A DNA stretch of 18,322 nucleotides from Nitrospirota bacterium (GCA_016235225.1 JACRLS010000229.1:1-18322); one strand, 5' to 3'. Shown: positions 6,201 to 15,071, numbered from the stretch's first letter. Notes: a model not told the origin generated them from the letters alone. Program-made: numbers and translations.

Positions 6201-8312
6201 CTAGTGTCCGGCGTCGTCTTTCGTTGCGCCAGCGGGCGGGGCCATGGCCTCCTTCCGGCTCAGCCTGATTTTACCCTGCTTGTCGACTTCCAGCACCTTC
6301 ACCATCACCTGATCGCCCTCTTTCACCTCGTCGGACACGGCCTTGACGCGGTGATGGGCCAACTGGGAGATATGGACCAGGCCGTCCGTGCCGGGCAGCA
6401 CTTCAACGAAGGCCCCGAAATCCATGATCTTCCGAACCGTACCGAGGTAGATCTTTCCGACTTCCACTTCCTCGGTGATGCGGTTGATGGCGTCGATCGC
6501 TTTCTGAGCCGAGGCTTCGTCGGCCGAGGCGATCGTGATGTCGCCCGAATCCTCGACGTTGATCTTGACGCCCGTCTCCGCGATGATCCCGCGGATGGTC
6601 TTGCCGCCGGGGCCGATCACCTCGCGAATCTTATCCTGCTTCACCTTCAGCATGAAGATGCGCGGCGCATAAGCCGACATGTTCGCCCGAGGCGCGGGCA
6701 ACGCCGCGTGCATCTGGTCGAGAATGTGGATGCGCCCCTGCCGGGCCTGATCCAGCGCCTGGCGCATCAAGGCCGGCGTAATGCCCGCGATCTTGATGTC
6801 CATCTGGAGGGCCGTCACCCCCGTCCGGGTGCCGGTCACCTTGAAATCCATGTCGCCGAGGTGATCTTCCAACCCCAGGATGTCGGACAGCACCAGGACG
6901 CGATCCCCTTCCTTGATCAATCCCATCGCGATGCCCGCGACCGGTTCTGAAATCGGCACGCCGGCGTCCATCATGGCCAAGCTGCCGCCACAGACGGTGG
7001 CCATCGAAGAGGAGCCGTTCGACTCCAAGATATCCGACACGATCCGTAGCGTATAGGGGAACTTGTCCTTCCCCGGAATAACGGACCGAAGCGCACGCTC
7101 CGCCAAGGCGCCGTGGCCCACCTCGCGCCGGCCCGGAGACCGGAGCGGCCTGGCCTCACCGACGCTGAATGGCGGGAAATTGTAGTGGAGCATGAAGGTC
7201 CGGTAGTATTCGCCCTCCAACGCATCGATCCGCTGCTCATCGTCGGTGGTCCCGAGGGTCACCACCGCGAGGCTCTGCGTCTCGCCGCGCGTGAACAGCG
7301 CCGACCCATGCGTGCGCGGGAGGACCCCGACTTCGCAGGTGATCGGCCGGATATCCGCTGGTCCTCGCCCGTCGGCGCGGACCTTCCGCTCCAGGATCAT
7401 GTTCCGGACTTCGGTGTATTCCAAGGAATGGAACACCAGCTTGACGTGCCGCTCACGATTCGGATCTTCGCTCTTGAGCATGGCCACGGCTTCGCTGCGG
7501 ATCTGATCGAGTCGCTCCTGCCGGGCGGTCTTGTTCGGGATGAAAATCGCCTCGCGAATCGGTCCGCTCACCATCTGGCGGACCTGCTCCGAGAGGGCCG
7601 GATCGATGTCTTCCGTCTTCACCGTCCGTTTCGTCCGACCGACGAGCTTCTGCAGTTCCAGGATCTTGGCCACGATGGTCTTGATCGCGGCATGGGCGGC
7701 CTCGATCGCCTCGATCATGACCGACTCCGGCAACCCGTTCGCCCCGCCTTCGACCATCATGACGGCGTCGGCTGTCCCCGCTACCACAAGATGCAAGTCA
7801 CTTTTCTCGATCAGCACAAGCTCAGGATTGATGACGAACTCGCCGTTGACCCGCGCCACTTTCACGCCGGCCACCGGTCCCTGGAAAGGAATGTCCGAGA
7901 CGGACAAGGCGGCGGACGCGGCCGTAATCCCCACGATGTCCGAGGTCCCGCTTTGGTCCGCGGACAAGACGGCGGCGATCACCTGCGTCTCAAAATAATA
8001 CCCCTCCGGGAACAGGGGGCGGAGGGGCCGGTCGATCAAGCGGCTGGTCAGCACTTCCTTTTCTGAGGGACGACCTTCCCGCTTGAAGTAGCCGCCCGGG
8101 ATCTTTCCGGCGGCGTAGGCCTTCTCCTGGTAATCCACGGTCAGGGGCAGGAAATCCACCCCCGCTTTCGCCGTTCGTGACGCCACCGCGGTCGCCAGCA
8201 CGACGGTTTCCCCATAGGTGGCCACCACCGAGCCGTCCGCCTGTTTCGCCCAGCGTCCGGTTTCCAGTTTAAGGGTGCGTCCGGCGAGGTCGATTTCAAC
8301 AACATGTGCCAT
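6201..8312 (-). CDS. pnp: Polyribonucleotide nucleotidyltransferase (PNPase)
   Basis: 703 aa, typical for PNPase. Start at ATG 8312 (MAHVVEIDLAGRTLKLETGR), supported by GAGGAG upstream; the open frame extends 13 codons further without a family match. The order is: first RNase PH domain (YGETVVLATAV...), helical linker, second RNase PH domain (RTHGSALFTRGETQ, SPGRREVGHGALAERAL), KH domain (IREVIGPGGKTIRGI) and S1 domain (about 617-690: GKIYLGTVRKIMDFGAFVEV...GLVHISQL). It degrades RNA 3' to 5' by phosphorolysis in the cytosol, usually in the degradosome. It follows rpsO with a structured 217-nt gap, a place where pnp mRNA is processed in other bacteria. Confidence 0.97.
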   Translation of the reverse strand: MAHVVEIDLAGRTLKLETGRWAKQADGSVVATYGETVVLATAVASRTAKAGVDFLPLTVDYQEKAYAAGKIPGGYFKREGRPSEKEVLTSRLIDRPLRPLFPEGYYFETQVIAAVLSADQSGTSDIVGITAASAALSVSDIPFQGPVAGVKVARVNGEFVINPELVLIEKSDLHLVVAGTADAVMMVEGGANGLPESVMIEAIEAAHAAIKTIVAKILELQKLVGRTKRTVKTEDIDPALSEQVRQMVSGPIREAIFIPNKTARQERLDQIRSEAVAMLKSEDPNRERHVKLVFHSLEYTEVRNMILERKVRADGRGPADIRPITCEVGVLPRTHGSALFTRGETQSLAVVTLGTTDDEQRIDALEGEYYRTFMLHYNFPPFSVGEARPLRSPGRREVGHGALAERALRSVIPGKDKFPYTLRIVSDILESNGSSSMATVCGGSLAMMDAGVPISEPVAGIAMGLIKEGDRVLVLSDILGLEDHLGDMDFKVTGTRTGVTALQMDIKIAGITPALMRQALDQARQGRIHILDQMHAALPAPRANMSAYAPRIFMLKVKQDKIREVIGPGGKTIRGIIAETGVKINVEDSGDITIASADEASAQKAIDAINRITEEVEVGKIYLGTVRKIMDFGAFVEVLPGTDGLVHISQLAHHRVKAVSDEVKEGDQVMVKVLEVDKQGKIRLSRKEAMAPPAGATKDDAGH

Positions 8313-8369
8313 AGGTCTTGTGCTCCTCTTCGTTCTGCCTGCCAGATGCACACAGAGATGGGCTCGAGA

Positions 8370-8443
8370 GAAAGTGTGAAGTGTGAACGATGAAGGATGA
8401 AGTAAGAGTCCCGCTTCCCCCCGCCTTCATCCTTCAAACTTTC
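8370..8443. repeat. Heptad-repeat inverted repeat in the pnp leader
   Basis: Four tandem 7-mers run from 8374 to 8401 (GTGTGAA, GTGTGAA, CGATGAA, GGATGAA). TGAAGGATGAAG (8391-8402) is a perfect 12-bp complement of CTTCATCCTTCA (8425-8436), and GAAAGTGTGAAG (8370-8381) matches CTTCAAACTTTC (8432-8443) at 11 of 12. The two pairings overlap, so alternative folds are possible in pnp mRNA. It ends about 58 nt before the pnp start. Confidence 0.6.
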
Positions 8444-8490
8444 CACCTGAGCCCATGTCCGTGTTCACCTGTGCAGGCAGCCCCGTGTCG

Positions 8491-8515
8491 GGCGCCTCCG
8501 AGGTTCGGAGGCGCC
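8491..8515. repeat. rpsO-pnp intercistronic hairpin
   Basis: GGCGCCTCCG (8491-8500), loop AGGTT, CGGAGGCGCC (8506-8515): a perfect 10-bp GC-rich stem lying 14 nt after the rpsO stop. No T-tract follows on the minus strand, so it is more likely a 3'-end stabilising or RNase III-type processing structure than a terminator. Confidence 0.6.
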
Positions 8516-8529
8516 ATCGTGGGAAGTTC

Positions 8530-8799
8530 TTACTTACGGATCCCGAGGCGATCGATCACCGCCCGGTACCGCTCTCCATCCATCCGATTCAGATAATCCA
8601 AGAGCCGGCGACGACGGCCGACCATGGTCAGCAATCCCCGCCGAGAATGGTGGTCCTTCTGGTGGAGCTTGAAATGCTCGGTGAGGTAGCCGATCCGATT
8701 CGTCAGAATCGCGATCTGCACCTCCGGCGACCCCGTGTCCGAGTCGTGACGCCGGTGCTGCGTGACCACATCCGTCTTCACTTCCTTCGTCAATGCCAT
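8530..8799 (-). CDS. rpsO: 30S ribosomal protein S15
   Basis: 89 aa, the standard S15 length. The start ATG 8799 follows GAGGAGG at the right distance. It shows the family signatures HRRHDSDTGSPEVQIAILT and HQKDHHSRRGLLTMVGRRRRLLDYL. It binds 16S rRNA in the central domain of the small subunit and seeds platform assembly. It lies 23 nt after truB and is followed by the intercistronic hairpin before pnp, the classical rpsO-pnp order. S15 represses its own translation in several bacteria; no specific operator was identified here. Confidence 0.97.
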   Translation of the reverse strand: MALTKEVKTDVVTQHRRHDSDTGSPEVQIAILTNRIGYLTEHFKLHQKDHHSRRGLLTMVGRRRRLLDYLNRMDGERYRAVIDRLGIRK

Positions 8800-8822
8800 A
8801 CGGTCCTCCTCACTCCTTCTTG

Positions 8823-9845
8823 TTACGATTCGTCCTCCGGCGCCGGGTCGGCGCCGGAGGTTTCCACCAAGACTTTGGCCAGCGCGAGCGCCCCTGCCCG
8901 GTGATCGGGCACTCGACCGATCGCCAGCAGATGCCCCGCGTCATCCTTGACGCGAACCGGCGATCCCGGCGATTGATGCTGAAGGACGGCCTCTGCGTCG
9001 CCCAGCAGGTCGGCCGGCGCGAGCGGCATCCCATGCGTCACTTTCTCACGACCTGCCCGACCGGCGATGACGGTCGGCAGATGGGTCAAGGCCTCATCGA
9101 GAGACAGTCGTTGGCCGATCAGCTCGCCCGCCGAGCCGCGGCGAGCAATCTCCTCCACCGTCGAAGCCCGTTCGACGGACAGGGGCCCCACCCGCGTCCG
9201 CTCAAGCGTCAGCAGATGCCCCCCCACGCCCAGCGCCTCCCCGATGTCGGCACAGAGGGTGCGCACATAGGTTCCCTTTGAACAGACGATGCGCAGCCAC
9301 ACATCGGGTCCCGCTACCTTCAGGCAGTCGAGCTGATGGATCATCACCTCTCGCGCCTGGCGTTCGACCGTCCGTCCGGCACGGGCCGCCTTGTAGAGCG
9401 GCATCCCGCCGACCTTCACGGCCGAATACATCGGCGGCGTTTGGCGGAGGCTCCCTTGAAATCGAGGGAGGATCTCGCGAATAACTTGCTCCGTCACTCC
9501 GTCGACCGGGCGAGTCTGAAGCCGCGTCCCGCTGGCGTCCTGCGTGTCGGTCGTTTCACCCAACCGGAGCACTGCCTGATATTCCTTGTCCCAGGACAAG
9601 AGATATTCGGCGATCCTCGTCGCCTTACCGACCAAAATCGGGAGTACCCCGGTAGCCTCCGGATCCAAGGTCCCAGCGTGGCCGACCTTCGCCTGCCGCA
9701 GCAGGCCCCGGAGCTTGGCGACCACATCGTGGGAGGTCCAGCCCCGTTCTTTCCTGACATTGAGGACGCCATCGGAGGCCAGAGGCAACCCGGGCACCCG
9801 CTCGGCCACCGGCCGTCTTGCTGATACCGCCACAGCCCCCGCCAC
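8823..9845 (-). CDS. truB: tRNA pseudouridine-55 synthase TruB
   Basis: 340 aa. The catalytic motif GHAGTLDPEATGVLP contains Asp61, the nucleophile. Further TruB blocks are KEYQAVLRLGETTDTQDASG and a C-terminal PUA-like part (HLLAIGRVPDHRAGALALAKV). It makes pseudouridine 55 in the T-arm of tRNA. The start is GTG 9845, 6 nt after the rbfA stop, with GTAGGACG as a weak SD. The first 25 or so residues are not conserved, so an internal start is possible. Confidence 0.95.
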   Translation of the reverse strand: MAGAVAVSARRPVAERVPGLPLASDGVLNVRKERGWTSHDVVAKLRGLLRQAKVGHAGTLDPEATGVLPILVGKATRIAEYLLSWDKEYQAVLRLGETTDTQDASGTRLQTRPVDGVTEQVIREILPRFQGSLRQTPPMYSAVKVGGMPLYKAARAGRTVERQAREVMIHQLDCLKVAGPDVWLRIVCSKGTYVRTLCADIGEALGVGGHLLTLERTRVGPLSVERASTVEEIARRGSAGELIGQRLSLDEALTHLPTVIAGRAGREKVTHGMPLAPADLLGDAEAVLQHQSPGSPVRVKDDAGHLLAIGRVPDHRAGALALAKVLVETSGADPAPEDES

Positions 9846-9851
9846 GACGTC

Positions 9852-10238
9852 CTACTGGGCCTCCATGGACCGTGCCTCTTCCGGGGCAGTCCGATTCAGA
9901 TCATCGAGGAGGTGCAAAACGCGATCGCCTCGCGCACCGGCCTCATCGTGAAAGAACGCCAATTCCGGGGTATATCGCAGGTTGAGGCGCCGCCCCAACT
10001 CGGAACGGATAAACCCACCGGCCTGCGCGAGGCCGGCCAAGGCGTCGCGCACGCTGCCGCTATCCTGTCGCGTCGTGATGTATACGCGGGCCAGCTGGAG
10101 GTCGTTGGTCATCCGGACATCCGTCACGGTGACGGACGCCACGCGTGGATCGCGGGTTTTTCGCATAATGATGTCGGCCACTTCCATTCGAATTTGGTCC
10201 GCCACTCGCGTGGCTCGTCTGCTGGCCGCCTTCGACAT
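9852..10238 (-). CDS. rbfA: 30S ribosome-binding factor RbfA
   Basis: 128 aa, starting at ATG 10238. Conserved RbfA sequence: RVADQIRMEVADIIMRKTRDPRV near the N-terminus, then VTVTDVRMTNDLQLARVYIT and IRSELGRRLNLRYTPELAF, the single KH-type fold. It acts in late 16S rRNA maturation at the 5' end and in cold adaptation. It begins 9 nt after the upstream stop, so translational coupling is likely. The SD is weak. Confidence 0.95.
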   Translation of the reverse strand: MSKAASRRATRVADQIRMEVADIIMRKTRDPRVASVTVTDVRMTNDLQLARVYITTRQDSGSVRDALAGLAQAGGFIRSELGRRLNLRYTPELAFFHDEAGARGDRVLHLLDDLNRTAPEEARSMEAQ

Positions 10239-10247
10239 GGTGAACTG

Positions 10248-10529
10248 CTACAAGAGTTCGATTTGCGTTCGCACGATCTCGACGGTCGGCACCGAGCGAA
10301 TCAGGTTGACGGCTTGATCCAGGACCTGGTTGACGAACCCCCGCTCATTGGCGACGCAGGCGATTCCCAGGACCGACTTCTGCCACAATTCCTGATCTCC
10401 GACTTCCGCCACGGAGACGTTGAACCGATCACGCAGCCTATCTTTTAAACTGAGCAGCACCTGCCGCTTGGACTTCAACGAATAGCCGTCGGGCAGATAG
10501 AGCTCGACCGTGCAAACACCGACCGTCAT
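10248..10529 (-). CDS. DUF503 (YlxP-like) protein
   Basis: 93 aa from ATG 10529 (MTVGVCTVELYLPDGYSLKSKRQVL), the usual length and start for DUF503; an in-frame ATG at 10595 would add 22 non-conserved residues. Neither start has a clear SD. The body has the family's 'SLKSKRQVLLSLKDRLRDRFNVSVAEVG' and 'VGDQELWQKSVLGIACVAN' blocks. Proteins of this family sit between infB and rbfA in many bacteria and are linked to ribosome assembly, but their biochemical role is not settled. The position here fits that pattern exactly. Confidence 0.85.
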   Translation of the reverse strand: MTVGVCTVELYLPDGYSLKSKRQVLLSLKDRLRDRFNVSVAEVGDQELWQKSVLGIACVANERGFVNQVLDQAVNLIRSVPTVEIVRTQIELL

Positions 10530-10661
10530 CGAGCCCGAGGGCTCTGTCGTCCCACGACTCACGAGGCTTTCATATTTCTCGTCGGCACTCGTCATCGGCT
10601 TGTCACGGAGGCCCCGCCGGCTTGGAACGTTGAAGCCCGGTACCGAGAAAATCGCGGCAGG

Positions 10662-13262
10662 TCACAACTTGCCGGCGATCTTGTCAACGGTGAACACTTC
10701 AAGAATATCGCCGCTTTTCAGATCTTTGAAGTTCTCCACGCCGATGCCGCACTCGTAGCCCTGCTGCACTTCACGCACATCGTCCTTGAATCGGCGGAGC
10801 GACGACATCTTGCCCTGATAGACCATGACATGATCCCGAATGACACGGACGCCCGCATTCTGCCTGGTGATCGTGCCCTCAGTCACATAACACCCGGCAA
10901 TGGTCCCCACTTTTGAGATCGTGAATACCTGCCGCACCTCGACACGGCCCAGCACCCGCTCCTTGAGCGTCGGCTCGAGCATGCCCTCCATCGCCGCCTT
11001 GATGTCGGCCAAGGCATCATAGATGATCGTGTAGAGCCGGATGTCGACGCCCTCCCGCTCGGCCAGCGCCGTCGCCTTGGATTCCGGGCGGATATTGAAT
11101 CCGATGATGATCGCGCGCGAGGCCGAAGCCAGCAGCACGTCGGATTCGGTGATCCCGCCCACGCCCCGATGAATGACCTGGAGCTTGATCGGCCCGGACG
11201 GCAATTTCTCAACAGCATCCGACAAGGCCTCGGCCGAACCCTGAACATCCGACTTGATGACCAGCGAAAGCTCTTTGACGTCGCCTTCCTTGATGCGGGC
11301 ATACAAGTCGTCGAGAGTGACGCGCGAGGACCCGACGGCCAACTCTGCAGTGCGCTGCTTGCTCATGCGGGATTCGGCGATTTCTCGCGCCACGCGTTCA
11401 TCGCTCACGGCGACGAAGGGGTCGCCGGCCGCAGGCACGCCGGGCAACCCGATGACTTCCACCGGCATGGAGGGCCCGGCTTCCGTCACCTTGGCCCCCG
11501 TGTCGGAAAGCAACGCACGGACCTTGCCGCTGAAGGGGCCCACCACAAACGCGTCGCCGACCCGGAGCGTCCCGCCCTGGACAAGCACGGTGGCGACCGG
11601 CCCGCGGCCTCGATCCAATTTCGCTTCGACGACCGTGCCCTTCGCGAGCCGCTTGGGGTCGGCTCTTAGTTCAAGGACCTCGGCCTGCAGCAGGATCATT
11701 TCCAACAGCACATCCAGGTTCTGCTTTTTCTTCGCCGAGACTTCGACAAAAATCGTCTGCCCGCCCCATTGTTCTGGGATGAGATTGTGTTCGGCCAGCG
11801 CGTGCTTCACCCGATCCGGATTCGCATCCGGCTTGTCGATCTTGTTCAACGCGACGATGATCGGCACATTGGCGGCCGTCGCGTGATTGATGGCCTCAAC
11901 GGTCTGCGGCATCACGCCGTCGTCCGCGGCCACGACCAGCACGACCAGGTCGGTGACCTTGGCCCCGCGGGCCCGCATTGAGGTGAAGGCCTCATGGCCC
12001 GGAGTGTCCAAGAACGTCACCTTCTTGCCATGCACCTGGACCGTATAGGCGCCGATGTGTTGCGTAATGCCTCCGGCTTCGCCCTCCGCGACCTTCGCCT
12101 GCCGGATTGCATCCAGCAACGACGTCTTCCCGTGGTCCACGTGGCCCATGATGGTGACCACCGGGGGACGAGGCTCGCGCGCATCTTCTCCGGCGGGCTG
12201 CTCGACCTCTTCCAGAAGGTCTTCGGCCTGTTTCTCGACCGCGACCTCAGCCTTGACGCCGACGCCGTCCGCAATCAGTTGCGCCGCATCCAGATTGATC
12301 GACTGATTCAGCGTCAGCATCTGGCCCATTTCCATCAACTTCCTCATGATGTCCGCCGGACGCTGCCCAATCAATTCTGCAAATTCTTTCACCGTAAGCC
12401 CTGCCGTCAATTTCACGATCTTCTTCCGAGGTTTCGTAATTTCGGCGACGGACGACGTTGGCGCATGGCGGGATCGATCTTCCCGGCGGTGGACCGGAAT
12501 GGCCCGAAGGTCCTGCCAGCGGGTGAGATCCTGCCGAAGACTCGGATCCTCGTCTTCCCGCGCCCGGCCAGGACGTCGGCCTTTCTTGAGCTTGTCCTTG
12601 GCCGCCCCGACCTCTTCGGCCGCCACGGTCCCCGGAAGTCCTTTTTTCTTATCCAGTCCCGCTCCACCGGCGTCCGGGGGAGCCGGTCGCGGAGGCGGGG
12701 CCACAACGGGTGCGGCCGGCCGAATCTCCCCCATCCCCATCGTCGGAGACATGGGGGGCACCGACACCGGCTCTCGTTGAACCGGCGGAGGAGTCGCGTG
12801 GGTCAGATCAGGCGGTGGCTCCACGTCAGGCTGGACCGGCGTGGCGAGAGGCGCCGTGGGCTCGACGAAGACAGAGGATGTGACGGCACTTTCTGCTGCG
12901 ATCTCCTCGTCCGTTTTTTTCCGCTTGAACAGGATCCGCTTCTTATCGGCCTTCTGCGCATGATCGTCGATGACGGGGGAGGTCTTGCCCATCGGATGCG
13001 CCTCACCGGAGCCACCCGCACCTTTCCCCATCGCCGCCTCTTTCCTTGCCCCCTCGCCTCTCAACGAATCCCCCGCCGGTTCCGTCACGCGAGAGAGCGC
13101 ACCGGCCTTCGCTTGGGCCGCAAATCGATCGCGCACTTTTTGGACAATGTCTTCCTCTAAGGCGCTGCTGTGGGATTTGACCGTGTATCCCATCGCTTTG
13201 AGTTCCGGGATCAAGTCCCGATTGTCGATCCCGAGTTGCTTCGCTAGTTCATAAACTCGCAT
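10662..13262 (-). CDS. infB: Translation initiation factor IF-2
   Basis: 866 aa. IF2_N domain at the start (MRVYELAKQLGIDNRDLIPELKAMG), then a long low-complexity Pro/Ala/Lys linker (about 60-265) and a second IF2_N-like region (KEFAELIGQRPADIMRKLMEMG). The G domain has P-loop GHVDHGKT (373-380), DTPGHE (419-424) and NKID (473-476), followed by domains II-IV ending FTVDKIAGKL. It places fMet-tRNA on the 30S subunit and drives subunit joining with GTP hydrolysis. It starts at ATG 13262, 11 nt after nusA, with AGGGTGG as SD. No ylxR or L7Ae-like gene lies between nusA and infB. Confidence 0.97.
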   Translation of the reverse strand: MRVYELAKQLGIDNRDLIPELKAMGYTVKSHSSALEEDIVQKVRDRFAAQAKAGALSRVTEPAGDSLRGEGARKEAAMGKGAGGSGEAHPMGKTSPVIDDHAQKADKKRILFKRKKTDEEIAAESAVTSSVFVEPTAPLATPVQPDVEPPPDLTHATPPPVQREPVSVPPMSPTMGMGEIRPAAPVVAPPPRPAPPDAGGAGLDKKKGLPGTVAAEEVGAAKDKLKKGRRPGRAREDEDPSLRQDLTRWQDLRAIPVHRREDRSRHAPTSSVAEITKPRKKIVKLTAGLTVKEFAELIGQRPADIMRKLMEMGQMLTLNQSINLDAAQLIADGVGVKAEVAVEKQAEDLLEEVEQPAGEDAREPRPPVVTIMGHVDHGKTSLLDAIRQAKVAEGEAGGITQHIGAYTVQVHGKKVTFLDTPGHEAFTSMRARGAKVTDLVVLVVAADDGVMPQTVEAINHATAANVPIIVALNKIDKPDANPDRVKHALAEHNLIPEQWGGQTIFVEVSAKKKQNLDVLLEMILLQAEVLELRADPKRLAKGTVVEAKLDRGRGPVATVLVQGGTLRVGDAFVVGPFSGKVRALLSDTGAKVTEAGPSMPVEVIGLPGVPAAGDPFVAVSDERVAREIAESRMSKQRTAELAVGSSRVTLDDLYARIKEGDVKELSLVIKSDVQGSAEALSDAVEKLPSGPIKLQVIHRGVGGITESDVLLASASRAIIIGFNIRPESKATALAEREGVDIRLYTIIYDALADIKAAMEGMLEPTLKERVLGRVEVRQVFTISKVGTIAGCYVTEGTITRQNAGVRVIRDHVMVYQGKMSSLRRFKDDVREVQQGYECGIGVENFKDLKSGDILEVFTVDKIAGKL

Positions 13263-13273
13263 TCACCACCCTG

Positions 13274-14452
13274 TCAGCCGGCCTGCCCGACCGCCTCCGA
13301 GCCGCTGGCGCTTTGCGCCGAGGACTGCGCGGCATCGGCCTCCTGCTGGGCCAGCTCCACTTGCAACGTTTCTTCCGCCAACGCAGCCTTGATGTCCTTG
13401 TCTCGTTGGACCTTTTCTTTTTCATACTCGGTGGCGCTGATGATGTCGATCTTCCATCCGGTCAGTTTCGACGCGAGCCTGACATTCTGTCCGTTCTTCC
13501 CGATGGCAAGAGAGAGCTGGAGATCAGCCACCACCACGAGGGCCGACTTCTTCTCTTCATCGATGCCGACTTTCTCAATGGACGCGGGGTTGAGCGCTTC
13601 GGCGATAAATACCCGTGCCTCCGTTGTCCAGGGAATGATGTCGATCTTCTCGCCGCGAAGCTCCCGCACCACGGCCTGCACGCGCGAGCCCTTGATGCCA
13701 ACGCAGGCCCCCACCGGATCCACGGCCTTGTCGCGAGAGGCGACCGCCAGCTTGGTCCGATCGCCCGGCTCGCGGACGATGGCTTTGATCTCCACGATTT
13801 TTTCCGACACCTCCGGCACTTCCACCTCAAACAACTTGGCCACAAACTGTGGGTGCGTGCGGGACAGGATGACCTGCACATCCTTTGGCGATCGTTTGAC
13901 GCCGAGCAGGAGAGCCTTGAGACGGTCACCACGGCGGTAGGACTCTCTTGGAATCTGCTCTGAGGCGGGCAAGACGGCTTCGGTCTTGCCCAAATCGACC
14001 AAGTAGTTCCGCCGCTCCTGGCCGACGATGATGCCGGTAATCAAGTCGCCCTGCCGACCGTTGTATTCTTTCTGCACCGCTTCCCACTCGGCCTCGCGCA
14101 CCTTCTGGCAGATCACCTGTTTGGCTGTCTGAGCCGCAATGCGTCCCAGCTCGTCCATTTCGATGACGGACCCGATCTCGTCGCCGACCTCCGCCTCGCT
14201 GTCGACCTTCCGGGCCTCCGCAATGGAGATCTCCGCCTTGGGATTGGTGACGGTGTCCACGATCGTCTTCAGCGAGACGACGGAGATCTCGCCCGACTTG
14301 GGATCGATCTCGACATGGATGTTTTCGCCTTGCCCAAACCGTTTTTTGGCCGCCGTTTGCAACGCCGTCTCCACGGCATTCAAGACGCGGGCTTTGTCGA
14401 TGCCTTTTTCACGGCCGAGCTGGTCGATCACTCCGATCAAATCTCTATTCAT
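13274..14452 (-). CDS. nusA: Transcription termination/antitermination factor NusA
   Basis: 392 aa, starting at ATG 14452 behind GGAGAAGGG. N-terminal RNA polymerase-binding domain (1 to about 125), S1 domain (about 135-200), KH1 with GIKGSR (252-257) and KH2 with IGKNGQN (317-323), then a short acidic Gln/Ala/Ser tail. It lacks the C-terminal acidic repeats found in the E. coli protein, as in most bacteria. It binds the RNA polymerase flap and nascent RNA, controlling pausing, termination and antitermination. It is the second gene of the operon, 21 nt after rimP. Confidence 0.97.
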   Translation of the reverse strand: MNRDLIGVIDQLGREKGIDKARVLNAVETALQTAAKKRFGQGENIHVEIDPKSGEISVVSLKTIVDTVTNPKAEISIAEARKVDSEAEVGDEIGSVIEMDELGRIAAQTAKQVICQKVREAEWEAVQKEYNGRQGDLITGIIVGQERRNYLVDLGKTEAVLPASEQIPRESYRRGDRLKALLLGVKRSPKDVQVILSRTHPQFVAKLFEVEVPEVSEKIVEIKAIVREPGDRTKLAVASRDKAVDPVGACVGIKGSRVQAVVRELRGEKIDIIPWTTEARVFIAEALNPASIEKVGIDEEKKSALVVVADLQLSLAIGKNGQNVRLASKLTGWKIDIISATEYEKEKVQRDKDIKAALAEETLQVELAQQEADAAQSSAQSASGSEAVGQAG

Positions 14453-14473
14453 ACAGTACCCTTCTCCGCTGGC

Positions 14474-15025
14474 TTACAGGCGTGATGACGTTGGTCGTCG
14501 CGTGAATTCGACGTCGCGTCGACCTTCGGCGATAATCGTCCACTGCAGTGGGAGGAGGTCCCGATCCTTGCCGCGTGGCACCTCGATCACCAGTCCTTCC
14601 TCACCGACGTTGACCAGCCGGCCTCTGACGCGCCACTCACCGTCCAGCGGCGCTCGGAGCTTGATGATGACGAGATGACCGACAATGCGCGAAAAATCGG
14701 CCGGCGTGGTGAGCGGCCGATTCACTCCGGGCGAAGACACTTCCAATGTGTAGGCGTGGGGAATCGGATCGGCGATATCCAGCGCATGCCCCACGGACTG
14801 ATGGACTTGCTCGCAATCATGCAGCGTAACCCCGCCCGGCTTATCAATGAAGACGCGGACTTGCATCCCCGCGCCCCGCCCGACACACGAGACCTCTACG
14901 ACCTCGACGTGCAGCGCGCAGGCTATGGGGATAACAATCTCCCGCACCCGTTCGGCCAAAACGGCATGGGCCGACCGCTCGCTGAGGCCGTTCGTTCCTG
15001 TCTCAGTCTGAGTCCGTTCGTTCAC
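14474..15025 (-). CDS. rimP: Ribosome maturation factor RimP
   Basis: 183 aa from GTG 15025, chosen because GGAG lies 5 nt upstream; a TTG three codons earlier is less likely. Family features: the N-terminal alpha/beta domain (VEVVEVSCVGRGAGMQVRVFIDKPGGVTLHDCEQVHQSV), the YTLEVSSPGVNRPLT motif and a C-terminal SH3-like barrel. It is needed for 30S assembly. An unusual Thr/Glu-rich N-terminal extension of about 20 residues precedes the domain. The gene opens the nusA-infB operon and is separated from an intrinsic terminator by only about 8 nt. Confidence 0.93.
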   Translation of the reverse strand: MNERTQTETGTNGLSERSAHAVLAERVREIVIPIACALHVEVVEVSCVGRGAGMQVRVFIDKPGGVTLHDCEQVHQSVGHALDIADPIPHAYTLEVSSPGVNRPLTTPADFSRIVGHLVIIKLRAPLDGEWRVRGRLVNVGEEGLVIEVPRGKDRDLLPLQWTIIAEGRRDVEFTRRPTSSRL

Positions 15026-15032
15026 TGTCTCC

Positions 15033-15060
15033 AAACAAAAAAGTGGGCCTCAGCCCACTT
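15033..15060 (-). terminator. Intrinsic terminator directly upstream of rimP
   Basis: Minus strand: AAGTGGGC, loop TGAG, GCCCACTT, then a T-run with TTT after one G. It is a perfect 8-bp stem followed by about six T. It ends the aminotransferase transcript. Because it stops roughly 8 nt before the rimP GTG, it could also act as an attenuator for the nusA operon. Confidence 0.8.
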
Positions 15061-15071
15061 CACCTAGTCCC

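Noticed and set aside
7113..8066. 317-codon open frame antisense to pnp, and a 248-codon one at 6204-6950
   Set aside because: Both are mirror frames of PNPase codons, rich in Arg/His/Asp, with no SD or recognisable domain.
8374..8401. Heptad repeats as a CRISPR-like array
   Set aside because: The units are only 7 nt with no spacers; this is a simple tandem repeat.
8491..8515. rpsO-pnp hairpin as an intrinsic terminator
   Set aside because: The stem is strong but no T-tract follows it on the minus strand.
11994..13160. Long open frame (388 codons) antisense to infB
   Set aside because: IF-2 is unambiguous on the other strand. The antisense frame is Arg/His-rich, has no family features, and is a by-product of high GC codon use.
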